Assembly (NCBI RefSeq): GCF_002931075.1
Contig: NZ_PSTQ01000001.1
Span: 186,001-250,000, forward strand
DNA from: Pseudoclavibacter sp. AY1F1
Lineage (GTDB): Bacteria; Actinomycetota; Actinomycetes; Actinomycetales; Microbacteriaceae
Reading direction: 5' to 3'
DNA: 64,000 nucleotides
Positions 36,870 to 46,015 of the stretch are shown one piece after another. The notes under the pieces were generated by a model. The model was not told the DNA's origin, did no database searches, and worked only from the letters and a program-made list of their open reading frames with translations. Position numbers and translations under genes: made by a program. Positions within the stretch are counted from its first letter, which is position 1. Each line of letters opens with the position of its first letter.

Positions 36870-38060
36870 CTACAGGTCGAGGATGCTGCCCCGCACAGAA
36901 CTCAGGGCGTGCTGCACGGCGCCGACTGAGACGACGCCTGCGCCCAGTTCGGAGCGCACGAGTTCGGGCACGGGCAGGTGGAGGAGGGCGGGTAGCTCCT
37001 CGCGGGCGGCCGCAATGAGCCCCTCCGCTCCTGGCGCAACTCCACCGGCGATGATGACTCGCTCCGGGTCGAAGAGGCTCGCCACCAGCCCGGCGATGCG
37101 AGCGAGAACGCCGCCGACCTCCGTGACGACGCGACCCGCGTCGGCGTCGCCGTCCCTCGCCGCCTCGAGGACAAGCTTGCCGTCGATGTCCTCGGCGGGC
37201 ACGCTCCGGAGCGGGCTTCCTTCCGCCACCCTGTCCTCTGCGACGGCCTCCCGGGCGAGGCGCGCGGCGCGCAGGCCAAGCCCATCAACGCCCTCGGCGC
37301 CCGCGACGAGGTCGAGCCCGAGCATCTCCCCGACGCCGCCGTGTGCGCCCCGCAGGAGGCGCCCGTCGACGAAGATGCCGGCGCCGAAGCGCTCACCGCT
37401 CAGGAACGTCACGAAGTCGCTGCAGCCCACGCCGCCGCCAACGCTCCCCTCGGCGACTGCGGCAAGGAGGGCATCGTTCTCGACGCGGATGATGGGGACC
37501 TCGGCGTCGAAGACGGTCACGAAGTCGGGGTTGGTGCGCTGCCAAAATCCGTCGACGTGCGCGGGGGAGATGCCGCGGGCATCCACGGGGGCGGGGACGC
37601 CGATGCAGATGCCGGCCACCTCAGCCAAGCTGTGACCGGTCGTCGCGAGCTGCTCGGTCACGACCCGGCGCAGCAGCCTGCGCCTCGTCTCGGGGGAGTC
37701 GGCCTCGGGGTCGACCTCCACCTGGCCGGAGCTGAAGATCTCGCCACGCAGGTTCGACACGGTTGTCGTGAGGTGCTCGCGCCCCGCGTCGACGCCGACG
37801 ACGGCGGCAGCGTTTGCCGTGAGCTCGAAGCGCCGCGCTGGGCGGCCCTTCTGGTAGTTGCCGTCCTGTCGTGAGTTGGGGAGCTCGGTGACCAATCCAC
37901 AGTTGGCGAGCTCGTCAAGCAGGTCGATGATCGTGGACCTCGTGAGACCGATACTCATCGCATCCGTCGCGGTGAAAGCCGGGGAGACCCACGCGTATTC
38001 GAGGAGTAGCTGCAGATTGGCGCGCTTCAGTGGAGGCGGAGTACTTGGGAGTCTGAACAC
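36870..38060 (-). CDS. ROK-family repressor (XylR/NagC type)
   Basis: A 396-residue regulator with N-terminal winged helix (LLEYAWVSPAFTATDAMSIGLTRSTIIDLLDELANCGLV) and C-terminal ROK sugar-binding domain (VVGVDAGREHLTTT, GICIGVPAPVD, VENDALLAAVAEG, VIIAGGVAPG). It starts with GTG at 38060, with AAAGG upstream. It is divergent from a sugar ABC importer and GH13 gene, which it most likely controls. The usual ROK zinc-type CxCGxxGC motif is not visible, as in many repressor members. Confidence 0.92.
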   Translation of the reverse strand: MFRLPSTPPPLKRANLQLLLEYAWVSPAFTATDAMSIGLTRSTIIDLLDELANCGLVTELPNSRQDGNYQKGRPARRFELTANAAAVVGVDAGREHLTTTVSNLRGEIFSSGQVEVDPEADSPETRRRLLRRVVTEQLATTGHSLAEVAGICIGVPAPVDARGISPAHVDGFWQRTNPDFVTVFDAEVPIIRVENDALLAAVAEGSVGGGVGCSDFVTFLSGERFGAGIFVDGRLLRGAHGGVGEMLGLDLVAGAEGVDGLGLRAARLAREAVAEDRVAEGSPLRSVPAEDIDGKLVLEAARDGDADAGRVVTEVGGVLARIAGLVASLFDPERVIIAGGVAPGAEGLIAAAREELPALLHLPVPELVRSELGAGVVSVGAVQHALSSVRGSILDL

Positions 38061-38064
38061 GCTG

Positions 38065-38094
38065 TTGACCTTTCGCTGGTCGTCGGTTTACATT
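38065..38094 (+). promoter_or_regulatory. candidate promoter of the alpha-glucoside operon
   Basis: -35 TTGACC (38065-38070) and -10 TACATT (38089-38094) with 18-bp spacing, pointing into the importer operon that starts at 38189. The AT-rich operator repeats lie just downstream, where a repressor could block transcription. Confidence 0.5.
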
Positions 38095-38105
38095 ACCTCC
38101 AGCAG

Positions 38106-38127
38106 TAAATTTAGACACAAAATTTAG
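38106..38127. promoter_or_regulatory. candidate ROK operator, AAATTTAG direct repeats
   Basis: Two AAATTTAG copies, 13 bp apart (38107-38114 and 38120-38127), the first inside a TAAATTTA palindrome. This is a sharp AT island in GC-rich DNA between the divergent ROK and importer genes; NagC/Mlc-type ROK sites are likewise AT-rich. Confidence 0.55.
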
Positions 38128-38188
38128 TGTTCGTTTCAATGTCTGGCTCGCCCCCCCCGGCCGCCAGCTCAGCCCAAGGGACAACGAC

Positions 38189-39469
38189 GTGCCATCACCT
38201 TCGAAACGCTTCAGGCCCCGCGCCGTGCTGCGCGCCCTCGTGGCAGCGCTTGTACTTGTGCTCGCCGGATCCGGACTCGCCGCCTGCACCAACACCGGGC
38301 CAACCGAGGTGCGGTTCTTCCTCAGCAAGCCAGAAGCGATCCCCTACTTCCGCGAACTCATCCAGGAGTACAACGCCTCCCAGAGCGAGGTTCGTGTGGT
38401 GCTCGACACCTCCTCGAACCTGCAGGCAGGATTCCTCCGGGGAAACCCGCCGGACCTCGGCCTCCTCAACTACAACATGGAGATGGCCCGCTTCATGGAG
38501 CGCGGTGCGCTCTCCGACCTCTCCGACATGCCTGAAGCAGACCGCATCCTGCCTGAGATTCAGGACCTCGTCGACCAGTACGCGAGCTACCCGGGGCGCA
38601 CGAGCGTGCTGCCCTACTCGGTGATGGCGGCGTCCGTCATCTACAACAAAGAGATCTTCGAGGAGCAGGGGCTCGAGGTCCCGACCACGTACAGCGAGCT
38701 CATCGAGGTCTGCGACCAGCTCAAGGAGGCGGGCATCGACCCGTTCTACGCGACCTTCAAGGACCCGTGGACGGTCAGCCAGGGGTGGTTCGACTACACC
38801 GTGGGTGGCTCCATCGACGTCGCGGGCTTCTATGACGAGCTCAACGCGCTCGGCACCGACGTCGGCCCCGACTCACCGGTCTCATTCGAGTCGACCATGA
38901 CGGAATCCGTCACTCGCATGACCGAGCTCACCGGCGAGTACACAAACGCGGATGCGGGCAGTCGCGGCTACGGCGATGGCAACGTCGCCTTCGCCGAAGG
39001 CCAAGCGGCCATGTACCTGCAGGGGCCGTGGGCGCTCGGCGAGATCGCGAAGACGAACCCGGATGCGCAGCTCGGCATGTTCCCGCTGCCCATGACCGAG
39101 AACGCTGATGACCGTGAGGTGCGAGTCAACATCGACCTCGCGGCTTGGATCCCGGAGGCTTCGAAGCACAAGGAGGAGGCGCGCGAGTTCTTGCAGTACC
39201 TCTTCCAGCCTGACGTTATCAACGACTACAACGCTGCGCAGCTCGGATTTGGCACCACGATCGACGCCGACCCGGTCACCGACCCTCGACTCGTCGAGCT
39301 CCAGCCGTACTACGAGAGCGCCGCCTTCTACCAAGGCCCGTCGAAGGCGATCCCGCTGACGATTCCCACCGAGAACTACATGCAGGGACTCGTCACCGGG
39401 GGAGCGAGCGTCGATTCGACGCTGAGCACGCTCGACGCCGACTGGGCCCGCCTCGCGCTGCGCCAATAG
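38189..39469 (+). CDS. sugar ABC transporter solute-binding lipoprotein (CUT1)
   Basis: A 426-residue binding lipoprotein: basic start, hydrophobic core VAALVLVLAGSG and lipobox LAAC followed by TNTG. The family-1 extracellular binding fold shows in VRFFLSKPEAIPYFRELIQEYNA, SVIYNKEIFEEQGLEVPTTYSEL and FAEGQAAMYLQGPWALGEI. The GTG at 38189 follows AAGGGA. First gene of a four-gene operon with two permeases and a GH13 enzyme; the enzyme suggests alpha-glucosides as cargo. Confidence 0.93.
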   Translation: MPSPSKRFRPRAVLRALVAALVLVLAGSGLAACTNTGPTEVRFFLSKPEAIPYFRELIQEYNASQSEVRVVLDTSSNLQAGFLRGNPPDLGLLNYNMEMARFMERGALSDLSDMPEADRILPEIQDLVDQYASYPGRTSVLPYSVMAASVIYNKEIFEEQGLEVPTTYSELIEVCDQLKEAGIDPFYATFKDPWTVSQGWFDYTVGGSIDVAGFYDELNALGTDVGPDSPVSFESTMTESVTRMTELTGEYTNADAGSRGYGDGNVAFAEGQAAMYLQGPWALGEIAKTNPDAQLGMFPLPMTENADDREVRVNIDLAAWIPEASKHKEEAREFLQYLFQPDVINDYNAAQLGFGTTIDADPVTDPRLVELQPYYESAAFYQGPSKAIPLTIPTENYMQGLVTGGASVDSTLSTLDADWARLALRQ

Positions 39470-39476
39470 ACCGCTC

Positions 39477-40454
39477 ATGGCAACGGCCAGCACCACTCGA
39501 TCACGAACCGGAATGGAGACAACCGTGTCGACCACCACCGAGGCGATCCGCACCGACGAGGCCCAGCGAGCAGGCAAGAAGCTCAGGCCACGCAGCACAC
39601 GTCGAGTCGACCGCGTCCACTACCTCTTCCTCGTCCCGACGCTCGTGCTGTTCACGATCGCCATCACGATCCCCGCCATCATCGGCATCTTCTTCAGCTT
39701 CACGAACTCCATCGGCTTCGGCGAGTGGAACTTCGTCGGCATCACCAACTACATCGCCATGTTCGGCGACCCCGCCATCTGGCAGAGCTACGGGTTCACG
39801 ATGGGCTTCGCCGCCGTCACCGTGATCCTGGTCAACGTGCTCGCGTTCCTCCTGGCTGTAGGGCTCGTGGCCCGCATCCGTCTGAAGGCTCCGCTGCGTA
39901 CCGTGTTCGTGATCCCCATGGTCATCTCTGGAATCGTCATCGCGTTCGTGTTCAACTTCCTGTTCTCCAACGCGGTTCCGGCCCTGGGGCAGAGCCTCAA
40001 CATCCCGTGGCTGTCGGAGAGCATCCTCGCGAACCCCAACCTCGCCTGGATCGGCATCGTGATCGTCACGGCGTGGCAGGCGATTCCGGGCACGCTGCTC
40101 ATCTACATCGCGGGTCTCCTGGCGGTTCCCGGCGACGTGTACGAGGCTGCCGAGCTCGACGGGGCGACGAAGCTGCAGCAGATGCTGCAGATCACGTTGC
40201 CGCTTGTCGCAGGCTACGTCGTCATCAACGTCATCCTCGGTTTCAAGAACTTCCTCAACGCGTACGACATCATCGTCGGCCTCACCGACGGCGGGCCGGG
40301 CACGTCGACTCGAAGCATCGCCATGACGATCTTCACCGGCTTCAGTGGAGGCGACTACGCCTACCAGATGGCAAACGCGACGTTCTTCTTCGTGATCGTC
40401 GTCGTCATCTCCCTCCTCCAGCTCCGCCTCACCCAGGGAAAGAACGAACTCTGA
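39477..40454 (+). CDS. sugar ABC transporter permease, MalF-type
   Basis: A 325-residue permease with six helices after a 45-residue charged N-terminus. The EAA loop is YEAAELDGATKLQQMLQITLPLVAG. It starts seven bases after the binding-protein stop; an in-frame ATG at 39513 is a possible shorter start. Its stop shares one base with the next ATG (TGATG), so the two permeases are coupled. Confidence 0.92.
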   Translation: MATASTTRSRTGMETTVSTTTEAIRTDEAQRAGKKLRPRSTRRVDRVHYLFLVPTLVLFTIAITIPAIIGIFFSFTNSIGFGEWNFVGITNYIAMFGDPAIWQSYGFTMGFAAVTVILVNVLAFLLAVGLVARIRLKAPLRTVFVIPMVISGIVIAFVFNFLFSNAVPALGQSLNIPWLSESILANPNLAWIGIVIVTAWQAIPGTLLIYIAGLLAVPGDVYEAAELDGATKLQQMLQITLPLVAGYVVINVILGFKNFLNAYDIIVGLTDGGPGTSTRSIAMTIFTGFSGGDYAYQMANATFFFVIVVVISLLQLRLTQGKNEL

Positions 40455-41359
40455 TGGCACTTCAGCAGCCCATCGTCAGCCGCACGCGCGTGGCACCGGC
40501 GAGCAAGAACTTCGGCGGACGCGGACGCGGACGCGGACGCGGGCGTAGCGGTTGGTCGACGACGATCATCCTGCTCCTCTGCGCCGTGACCGTCCTCATT
40601 CCGCTCTATGTCACCGTCGTGACGGCCTTCAAGACGACGTCGCAGGCCGTGAGCGGCAACGTCTTCGCGCTTCCGGCACCGTTCAGCTTCGACGGATTCG
40701 TCGAGGCCTGGAATCTCACGAACTTCCCGCAGGCGTTCGGAGTCTCCGTGTTCATCACGGCAGGCACGGTCGCTGGGGTGATCCTGCTCGCGGCCTTCGC
40801 CTCGTACGCCATCACTCGCAACTGGAACAACCGATTCTTTCGCGGCTCGTTCTACTACCTGCTCGCGGCGATGTTCCTGCCGTTCCCGGCGGTCGCGCTC
40901 CCGCAGATCCAGATGAGCGGCCTGTTTGGCCTCGACAATCCGCTCGGTGTCATCATCCTGCACGTCATGTTCCAGCTGAGCTTCTCGATCCTGCTCTTCA
41001 CCGCGTTCCTGAGGTCCATTCCGAGCGAGCTCGAGGAGAGCGCGAGGATCGACGGGGCTAGCACGTGGCAGACGTTCTGGCGGGTCATCTTCCCGTTGCT
41101 CGCGCCCATGAGCGCGACGGTCGGTATCTTCGCGTTCCTCGCCTCGTGGAACGACTTCATGATGCCATCGCTGATCATCTCCGACCCGGCCCTGCAGACG
41201 CTGCCGGTTGTGCAGAAGATCTTCCAGACGCAGTTCAGCAACAACTACAACGTGTCGTTCGCTTCCTACCTGATGGCAATGGCGCCGGCCCTGATCGCCT
41301 ACCTGTTCACGCAGCGCTGGGTCATGGAAGGCGTCACTCAGGGCGCCGTCAAGGGCTGA
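40454..41359 (+). CDS. carbohydrate ABC transporter permease, MalG-type
   Basis: A 301-residue permease. The cytosolic N-terminus contains a GRGRGRGRGR tract from a hexanucleotide repeat, a likely slippage product. Helices follow from TIILLLCAVTVLIPLYV; the EAA loop is LEESARIDGASTWQTFWRVIFPLLAP, and the end (WVMEGVTQGAVKG) is typical of MalG relatives. Coupled to the previous gene by TGATG. No ATPase in the operon. Confidence 0.93.
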   Translation: MALQQPIVSRTRVAPASKNFGGRGRGRGRGRSGWSTTIILLLCAVTVLIPLYVTVVTAFKTTSQAVSGNVFALPAPFSFDGFVEAWNLTNFPQAFGVSVFITAGTVAGVILLAAFASYAITRNWNNRFFRGSFYYLLAAMFLPFPAVALPQIQMSGLFGLDNPLGVIILHVMFQLSFSILLFTAFLRSIPSELEESARIDGASTWQTFWRVIFPLLAPMSATVGIFAFLASWNDFMMPSLIISDPALQTLPVVQKIFQTQFSNNYNVSFASYLMAMAPALIAYLFTQRWVMEGVTQGAVKG

Positions 41360-41426
41360 CGACGTGAGTGCAGCACCAGATTCTCTCCATCCACAGACCA
41401 CCAACACCCCAAGGAATGTCCCCACT

Positions 41427-43124
41427 ATGAGCTCGACCTTCTCGGCAGAGACCGACCTCCTCACCCGCACCAACCCGCACGACGCCGACTGGTGGCGTCA
41501 GGCGGCCGTCTACCAGATCTACCCGCGCAGCTTCGCGGACGCGAACGGTGATGGGCTGGGCGACCTGCCTGGCATCACCGCGAAAGTGTCCTACCTGCAG
41601 GCGCTCGGCATCGATGCCGTCTGGCTCAGCCCCTTCTACCCGTCGGAGCTCGCCGATGGGGGCTACGACGTCGCCGACTACCGCAACGTGGATGCGCGCC
41701 TCGGCACGCTCGACGACTTCGACGTCATGGTGGCGGCGCTTCACGCGGCGGGAATCCGCGTGATTGTCGACATCGTGCCGAACCATTCGTCCGACCAGCA
41801 TGAGTGGTTCCAGGCGGCGCTGGCAGCGGGCCCAGGATCTCCCGAGCGCGACCGCTATATCTTCCGTGACGGCAAGGGGCCGGACGGGGCTGAGGCGCCA
41901 ACCGACTGGGAGTCGGTGTTCGGCGGGCCGGCCTGGCACCGCGTGGAAGACGGTCAGTGGTACTTCCACAACTTCGCGGTCGAGCAGCCGGACTTCAACT
42001 GGGCGAACCCGGAGGTGAGGGCCGACTTCCTGCACACGCTCCGCTTCTGGTCCGACCGGGGCGTCGACGGTTTCCGCATCGATGTGGCGCACATGCTGAC
42101 GAAGGACCTCAGCGGTGAGCTGCCGAGCAAGGCTGAGCTCGACGCCATGGCGTTCGATGGCCATCACCCGATCATCGACCGCGACGACGTGCACGAGGTC
42201 TACGCGGAGTGGCGCAAGGTCTTCAACGCCTACGAGCCGCCGCGCACTGCAGTTGCCGAGGCGTGGGTCGAGCGTGACCGTCGGCCGCGCTACGCGAGCC
42301 CGGAGGGGCTTGGTCAGGCGTTCAACTTCGACCTCCTCGAGGCTGACTTCGACGCGGAGCAGTTCTCGAGCATCGTCGCCGACAACCTCGAGCTGGCGGA
42401 GCGCTCGGGTTCCTCGACGACCTGGGTGCTGTCGAACCACGACGTTGTGCGGCACGCGACCAGATATGGGCTGCCGCATCCGGAGCGCAACAAGAAGGGG
42501 CACCCGCTCGCGAAGCACGGCTCGGAGTGGTTGCTGTCTGGTGGGGAACGTCCGGTGCTCGATGCTGAGGGCGGCCTGCGGCGTGCTCGCGCGGCGACAC
42601 TGTTCACTCTTGGCCTGCCTGGCTCGGCGTACCTCTACCAGGGCGAGGAGCTCGGCCTGCACGAGGTTGCCGAGATCCCAGATGCAGACCGCCAGGACCC
42701 CACGTTCTTCCGCAACCCGGGAATCGACATCGGCCGCGATGGCTGCCGTGTTCCCCTGCCGTGGGTGGCGGATGGTCAGTCGTTCGGGTTCGGGGGAGCG
42801 GATGCGCACCTTCCCCAGCCCGGGTGGTTCGGCCCGTCCGCGGTTGAGGTACAGGAAGCGGACAATGCTTCTGTGCTCGCTTTGTACCGTCGGGCGCTCG
42901 CGCTGCGGCACGAGCTGCAGAGCGGGGAGCACCTCGAGTGGCTGCCGAGCGGGCGAGCGGATGTGCTGCGCTTCGCTCGTCCGAACGGGTGGGAGATCGT
43001 GACGAACTTCGGTGAGGAGTCGTTCGAGTTGGGTGCCGACGCCGACGTGCTGCTGCGCAGCGACCTCGAGGATGACGCGACGCTGGCGGGGGAGACCACC
43101 GCCTGGGTGCGCCGCCGCGGGTAG
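41427..43124 (+). CDS. GH13 alpha-glucosidase (oligo-1,6-glucosidase-like)
   Basis: A 565-residue cytoplasmic glycoside hydrolase. The ATG at 41427 has AAGGAA upstream and is preferred to a GTG at 41364. GH13 landmarks: AVYQIYPRSFADANGDGLGDLPGI, DIVPNHSSD, nucleophile D219 in GFRIDVAHM, acid/base E278 in VAEAW, and H338/D339 in LSNHDVVRH. The QIYPRSF and DLPGI signatures fit the oligo-1,6-glucosidase/alpha-glucosidase group. It degrades what the upstream importer brings in; sucrose isomers, isomaltose or maltose-type sugars are possible. A strong hairpin follows. Confidence 0.94.
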   Translation: MSSTFSAETDLLTRTNPHDADWWRQAAVYQIYPRSFADANGDGLGDLPGITAKVSYLQALGIDAVWLSPFYPSELADGGYDVADYRNVDARLGTLDDFDVMVAALHAAGIRVIVDIVPNHSSDQHEWFQAALAAGPGSPERDRYIFRDGKGPDGAEAPTDWESVFGGPAWHRVEDGQWYFHNFAVEQPDFNWANPEVRADFLHTLRFWSDRGVDGFRIDVAHMLTKDLSGELPSKAELDAMAFDGHHPIIDRDDVHEVYAEWRKVFNAYEPPRTAVAEAWVERDRRPRYASPEGLGQAFNFDLLEADFDAEQFSSIVADNLELAERSGSSTTWVLSNHDVVRHATRYGLPHPERNKKGHPLAKHGSEWLLSGGERPVLDAEGGLRRARAATLFTLGLPGSAYLYQGEELGLHEVAEIPDADRQDPTFFRNPGIDIGRDGCRVPLPWVADGQSFGFGGADAHLPQPGWFGPSAVEVQEADNASVLALYRRALALRHELQSGEHLEWLPSGRADVLRFARPNGWEIVTNFGEESFELGADADVLLRSDLEDDATLAGETTAWVRRRG

Positions 43125-43145
43125 CCAGCTCGGACAGCCAGTGTG

Positions 43146-43197
43146 GTGCGCCCTCTCTCGATCAGCTCTCTCGCTCGATTAGGAAGAGAGGGCGCAC
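43146..43197. terminator. bidirectional terminator between GH13 and HNH genes
   Basis: Perfect 13-bp stem GTGCGCCCTCTCT / AGAGAGGGCGCAC with a 26-base loop that can itself pair partly. It sits in the 95-bp gap between convergent genes and can act on both. Confidence 0.85.
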
Positions 43198-43219
43198 TTC
43201 AGCGCAGTGCATCGTCTGG

Positions 43220-44797
43220 TCAGAACGGCGGTGTTTTCGTCGATCGTCCGAGTTGCGGCGCCGGGGCATCTCCAGGGCTCGCGGCCGGGCTCACACTCGT
43301 GTCCGGCCGCGGGGGCTTTTCCGTCGGTCTGATGAGTTGATCGGTCGGTCGGAAGATCACGCCGTGGGGTTCTGGTCTGCTGATGTAGACCTTCCCGCTT
43401 GGTGTGGTCCATTCGAGGATGCCGCCGCCGAGTTGTCTGACTTTCCAGGCGGTGTGGTGTTTCACGATGTGGTGGTTTTTGCAGAAGTCGCTGAGGTTCC
43501 AGATCGCGGTTTTGCCGCCGTATTGGTAGTCCTCGGTGTGGTCGAGTTCGCAGGCCACTGCGGGTTGTCGGCAGCCGATGAAGCGGCAGTGCACGTCGCG
43601 GGCGTGGAGGAACGCGCGCATCGCCGCGGTGGGTTTGTAGGAGTCGACGGCTTGCACGGCGCCCGTGATGGGGTGCGTGAGCACTCGGATGAACGCGGGC
43701 GCGGTCGCGGCGAGACGTTTCGCGTCTTCGATGGGCATCGGGGTCATGCCCTCGAGCAGTGCTGGTGCTTGTCCGGCCCTGGGCGTCTCGGTGAGTGCGG
43801 TTGTGATGGGGATGGAGAGTTGCACGTTGGCTTGGATGCCGGCGGCCGCGGAGTTGCCCATGGGGTCGCTGGTGAGAAGCATGTCGGCGACGACGTCGGA
43901 CATGACCTCGTTCAGGCTCCGCTCGTCCAGTTCCTCGGCAGTTTCTGCAGTTTTGGCGGTCGCGTGAGCCTCGTCGACAGCGGCCCCGAACGCACTCCCA
44001 GCTCCGGGCGACCCTGTTCCATCTTCGGCTTCTTCGCTGGCGTGGGGCGCAGTTCCGGGGTTCGGTCGTGCCTTGATGATCGCGAGTGCTTGCTTCCGGA
44101 CTCGGTCGTGGATGGCGTGCGCGACGAACGAGTCGGTCGTGACCCTGAGGATGCTCATGCCGTCCCCGAGGTCTTCCACGCTCGTGCGGCGTTGCCGGCG
44201 GGCTCGTGCGTGTCGTTGGTCGATGGATTCCCCGGTGAGTTCTTCCGCGACTCGCTCGGCCGCTTTTTGCAGCGCCCGGGGTGGGAGGGGCTCTTGCCGG
44301 ATGCGTTCGAGCATCACCTCCACGAACAGGGCTCGCCGCTCGGCTTGCTCGGCGGGGTCGTCGTGGTTGACTTTGAAGCCCACCTCGACGAGTTTGTGGA
44401 CTTGGGCGGGGGTCGCGACGTTCTCGTCGAGCGCGACGACGAGCGCCGGGAAGTCGTCCTGCGTCTTCGACGCGAGCGCCAGCTGCCCCTGCGCGACGCC
44501 GGAGGTCACCTTCACGACCAGCGCGACCTCGTCCGCGATCGAGCGGACGTGCATCGCGGACTCCGCGCATCCGTCAACGATATCGAGCGCGTGGGCGAAG
44601 TCGTACGCCGCCGCGTGGGCCCGCAACTGCAGCGCGGTACCGCTCGCGACCATCGCGGCTGCCTGCTCCTCCAACGTGAGAATCTCCGACCACCGGGCCG
44701 CCACCGACGCCGGATCCGAGGGATCAAACCCAAGGGCCCGGAGAGCGGCGTCGGAGTGCTGTTGCATGCCCACAACACTACGGACCACCACCGACAT
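43220..44797 (-). CDS. DUF222 / HNH endonuclease domain protein (13E12-type)
   Basis: A 525-residue protein with an N-terminal helical DUF222 domain and a C-terminal HNH nuclease fold (CRFIGCRQPAVACELDHTEDYQYGGKTAIWNLSDFCKNHHIVKH), where the HNH His, Asn and His and the zinc-type cysteines are visible. The family, also known as 13E12 repeat proteins, is multi-copy in Microbacteriaceae and mycobacteria; its biological role is unsettled and possibly mobile-element related. The start may instead be the ATG at 44767. The upstream gap is rich in DnaA-box-like sites. Confidence 0.9.
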   Translation of the reverse strand: MSVVVRSVVGMQQHSDAALRALGFDPSDPASVAARWSEILTLEEQAAAMVASGTALQLRAHAAAYDFAHALDIVDGCAESAMHVRSIADEVALVVKVTSGVAQGQLALASKTQDDFPALVVALDENVATPAQVHKLVEVGFKVNHDDPAEQAERRALFVEVMLERIRQEPLPPRALQKAAERVAEELTGESIDQRHARARRQRRTSVEDLGDGMSILRVTTDSFVAHAIHDRVRKQALAIIKARPNPGTAPHASEEAEDGTGSPGAGSAFGAAVDEAHATAKTAETAEELDERSLNEVMSDVVADMLLTSDPMGNSAAAGIQANVQLSIPITTALTETPRAGQAPALLEGMTPMPIEDAKRLAATAPAFIRVLTHPITGAVQAVDSYKPTAAMRAFLHARDVHCRFIGCRQPAVACELDHTEDYQYGGKTAIWNLSDFCKNHHIVKHHTAWKVRQLGGGILEWTTPSGKVYISRPEPHGVIFRPTDQLIRPTEKPPRPDTSVSPAASPGDAPAPQLGRSTKTPPF

Positions 44798-44807
44798 TCG
44801 AGAGGTT

Positions 44808-44890
44808 CGTGGATAACTTTCAAACCAGAAATCCGCTGTCCACAGGGTGTTCCGAGACTTATCCCCAGAGGTGAATTGAACTTATTCACA
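44808..44890. other. cluster of DnaA-box-like sequences
   Basis: Four near matches to TTATCCACA occur in 83 bp: TTATCCACG on the minus strand (44808-44816), TGTCCACA (44837-44844), TTATCCCCA (44859-44867) and TTATTCACA (44882-44890). The region is AT-richer than its surroundings and sits upstream of the HNH gene. No dnaA, dnaN or partition gene is nearby, so it is not the chromosomal origin by context. Confidence 0.4.
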
Positions 44891-45012
44891 GCTAAAGTCG
44901 AAGCTGTGTTCGCATGAGCCGTCAAGGAACATGTGAATCGGCCGTAACTCAAATTTCTTCGACGAGTGGCCTCAACACGCTCTCGAACTGGGATCCGCGG
45001 GCGGAACCTTGA

Positions 45013-45969
45013 TCACCCGAGCGACCGCGAACGTTCAACCGCGGAAGAGGCCAGCGACTCTGAGAGCTCCCACAGGCGGCGGGCGGCAGCCGCGTCGAGC
45101 GCGTGGGGGACGACGCCGTGCACCCCGTCGACGATCTCATCGACAACTTCCGCCGGGTGGCAGTCCTCGTAGTAGGCGGGCGTGCCGGGGCCGAGCGTCG
45201 CCCGAGTCGCGACGAACACCGAAGTCGCGGCACCCTGTTCCGGTGTCTTGGTCGGGAAGCGCCGCTTCATGTCGGCGAGCACCTCCGGGTCCCAGTGTCG
45301 CTGCAGGTTCGTCCAGATCCCACCCGGCATGAGCGCTGCCGCCGTGATGCCGCGGTCTGTCCAACGCCTTGTCGCCTCGAGCGCGAAGAGCACGTTCGCC
45401 GTCTTCGACTGACCGTAGGCGAGTCCACGGTCGTACGCATCGCGCACGAAGAACGGGTCGTCGAAGCGGATGCCGCTCGAGGCGTGGCCGCTCGAGCTCA
45501 CGGCCACGATGCGCGCGTTTCCCGCCTCTGTGAGCGCGGGGAGGAGTGCGTTGGCGAGCGCGAAGTGCCCGAGGTGGTTGACGGCGAACTGCATCTCATA
45601 GCCGTCCGCGGTGCGGAGTTCCGGGGTGTCCATGATCCCGGCGTTGTTGATGAGCAGATGCAGGGGGCCCGACCAGGCTGAGGCGAGCTCGCGTACCGTG
45701 GCGAGGTCGGCGAGGTCGAGGTGCGCCACGTGCACATTGTCGTTGCCAGTGGATGCTCGTAGCTCGGCCGCACCTCGCTCACCAGCCTCCGTGTCTCGCA
45801 CAGCGAGCGTCACATGAGCTCCCGCCGCCGCGAGCGCGCGTGCGGTCTCGATGCCGATGCCGGAGCTCGCTCCTGTCACGAGTGCCGTCTTGTCGCTGAG
45901 GTCGACGCCTTCGACCACCTGGAGGGCTGTCGAGTCTGCACCGAACGAGGGGGAGCCGGTTTCTGTCAT
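45013..45969 (-). CDS. short-chain dehydrogenase/reductase
   Basis: A 318-residue SDR of the retinol-dehydrogenase-like/extended classical group. Cofactor loop TGASSGIG is at residues 32-39, structural NNAG at 108-111, catalytic Ser in VSSSGH, and Y185/K189 in YGQSK. The D-rich start of strand 2 suggests no strong cofactor preference call. The substrate is unknown. It is alone, with GH42 convergent-free on the same strand upstream (47 bases between). Confidence 0.92.
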   Translation of the reverse strand: MTETGSPSFGADSTALQVVEGVDLSDKTALVTGASSGIGIETARALAAAGAHVTLAVRDTEAGERGAAELRASTGNDNVHVAHLDLADLATVRELASAWSGPLHLLINNAGIMDTPELRTADGYEMQFAVNHLGHFALANALLPALTEAGNARIVAVSSSGHASSGIRFDDPFFVRDAYDRGLAYGQSKTANVLFALEATRRWTDRGITAAALMPGGIWTNLQRHWDPEVLADMKRRFPTKTPEQGAATSVFVATRATLGPGTPAYYEDCHPAEVVDEIVDGVHGVVPHALDAAAARRLWELSESLASSAVERSRSLG

Positions 45970-46015
45970 GGCTTGTTCCTACCAGTTCAGCTTTGCTGTT
46001 CCCCGGCTGGACTCG

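Noticed and set aside
43720-44797. Plus-strand frames opposite the HNH gene
   Set aside because: Antisense shadows of a recognisable DUF222/HNH protein.
44808-44890. Chromosomal origin of replication
   Set aside because: No dnaA/dnaN/gyrB or par genes nearby; only a cluster of imperfect boxes.
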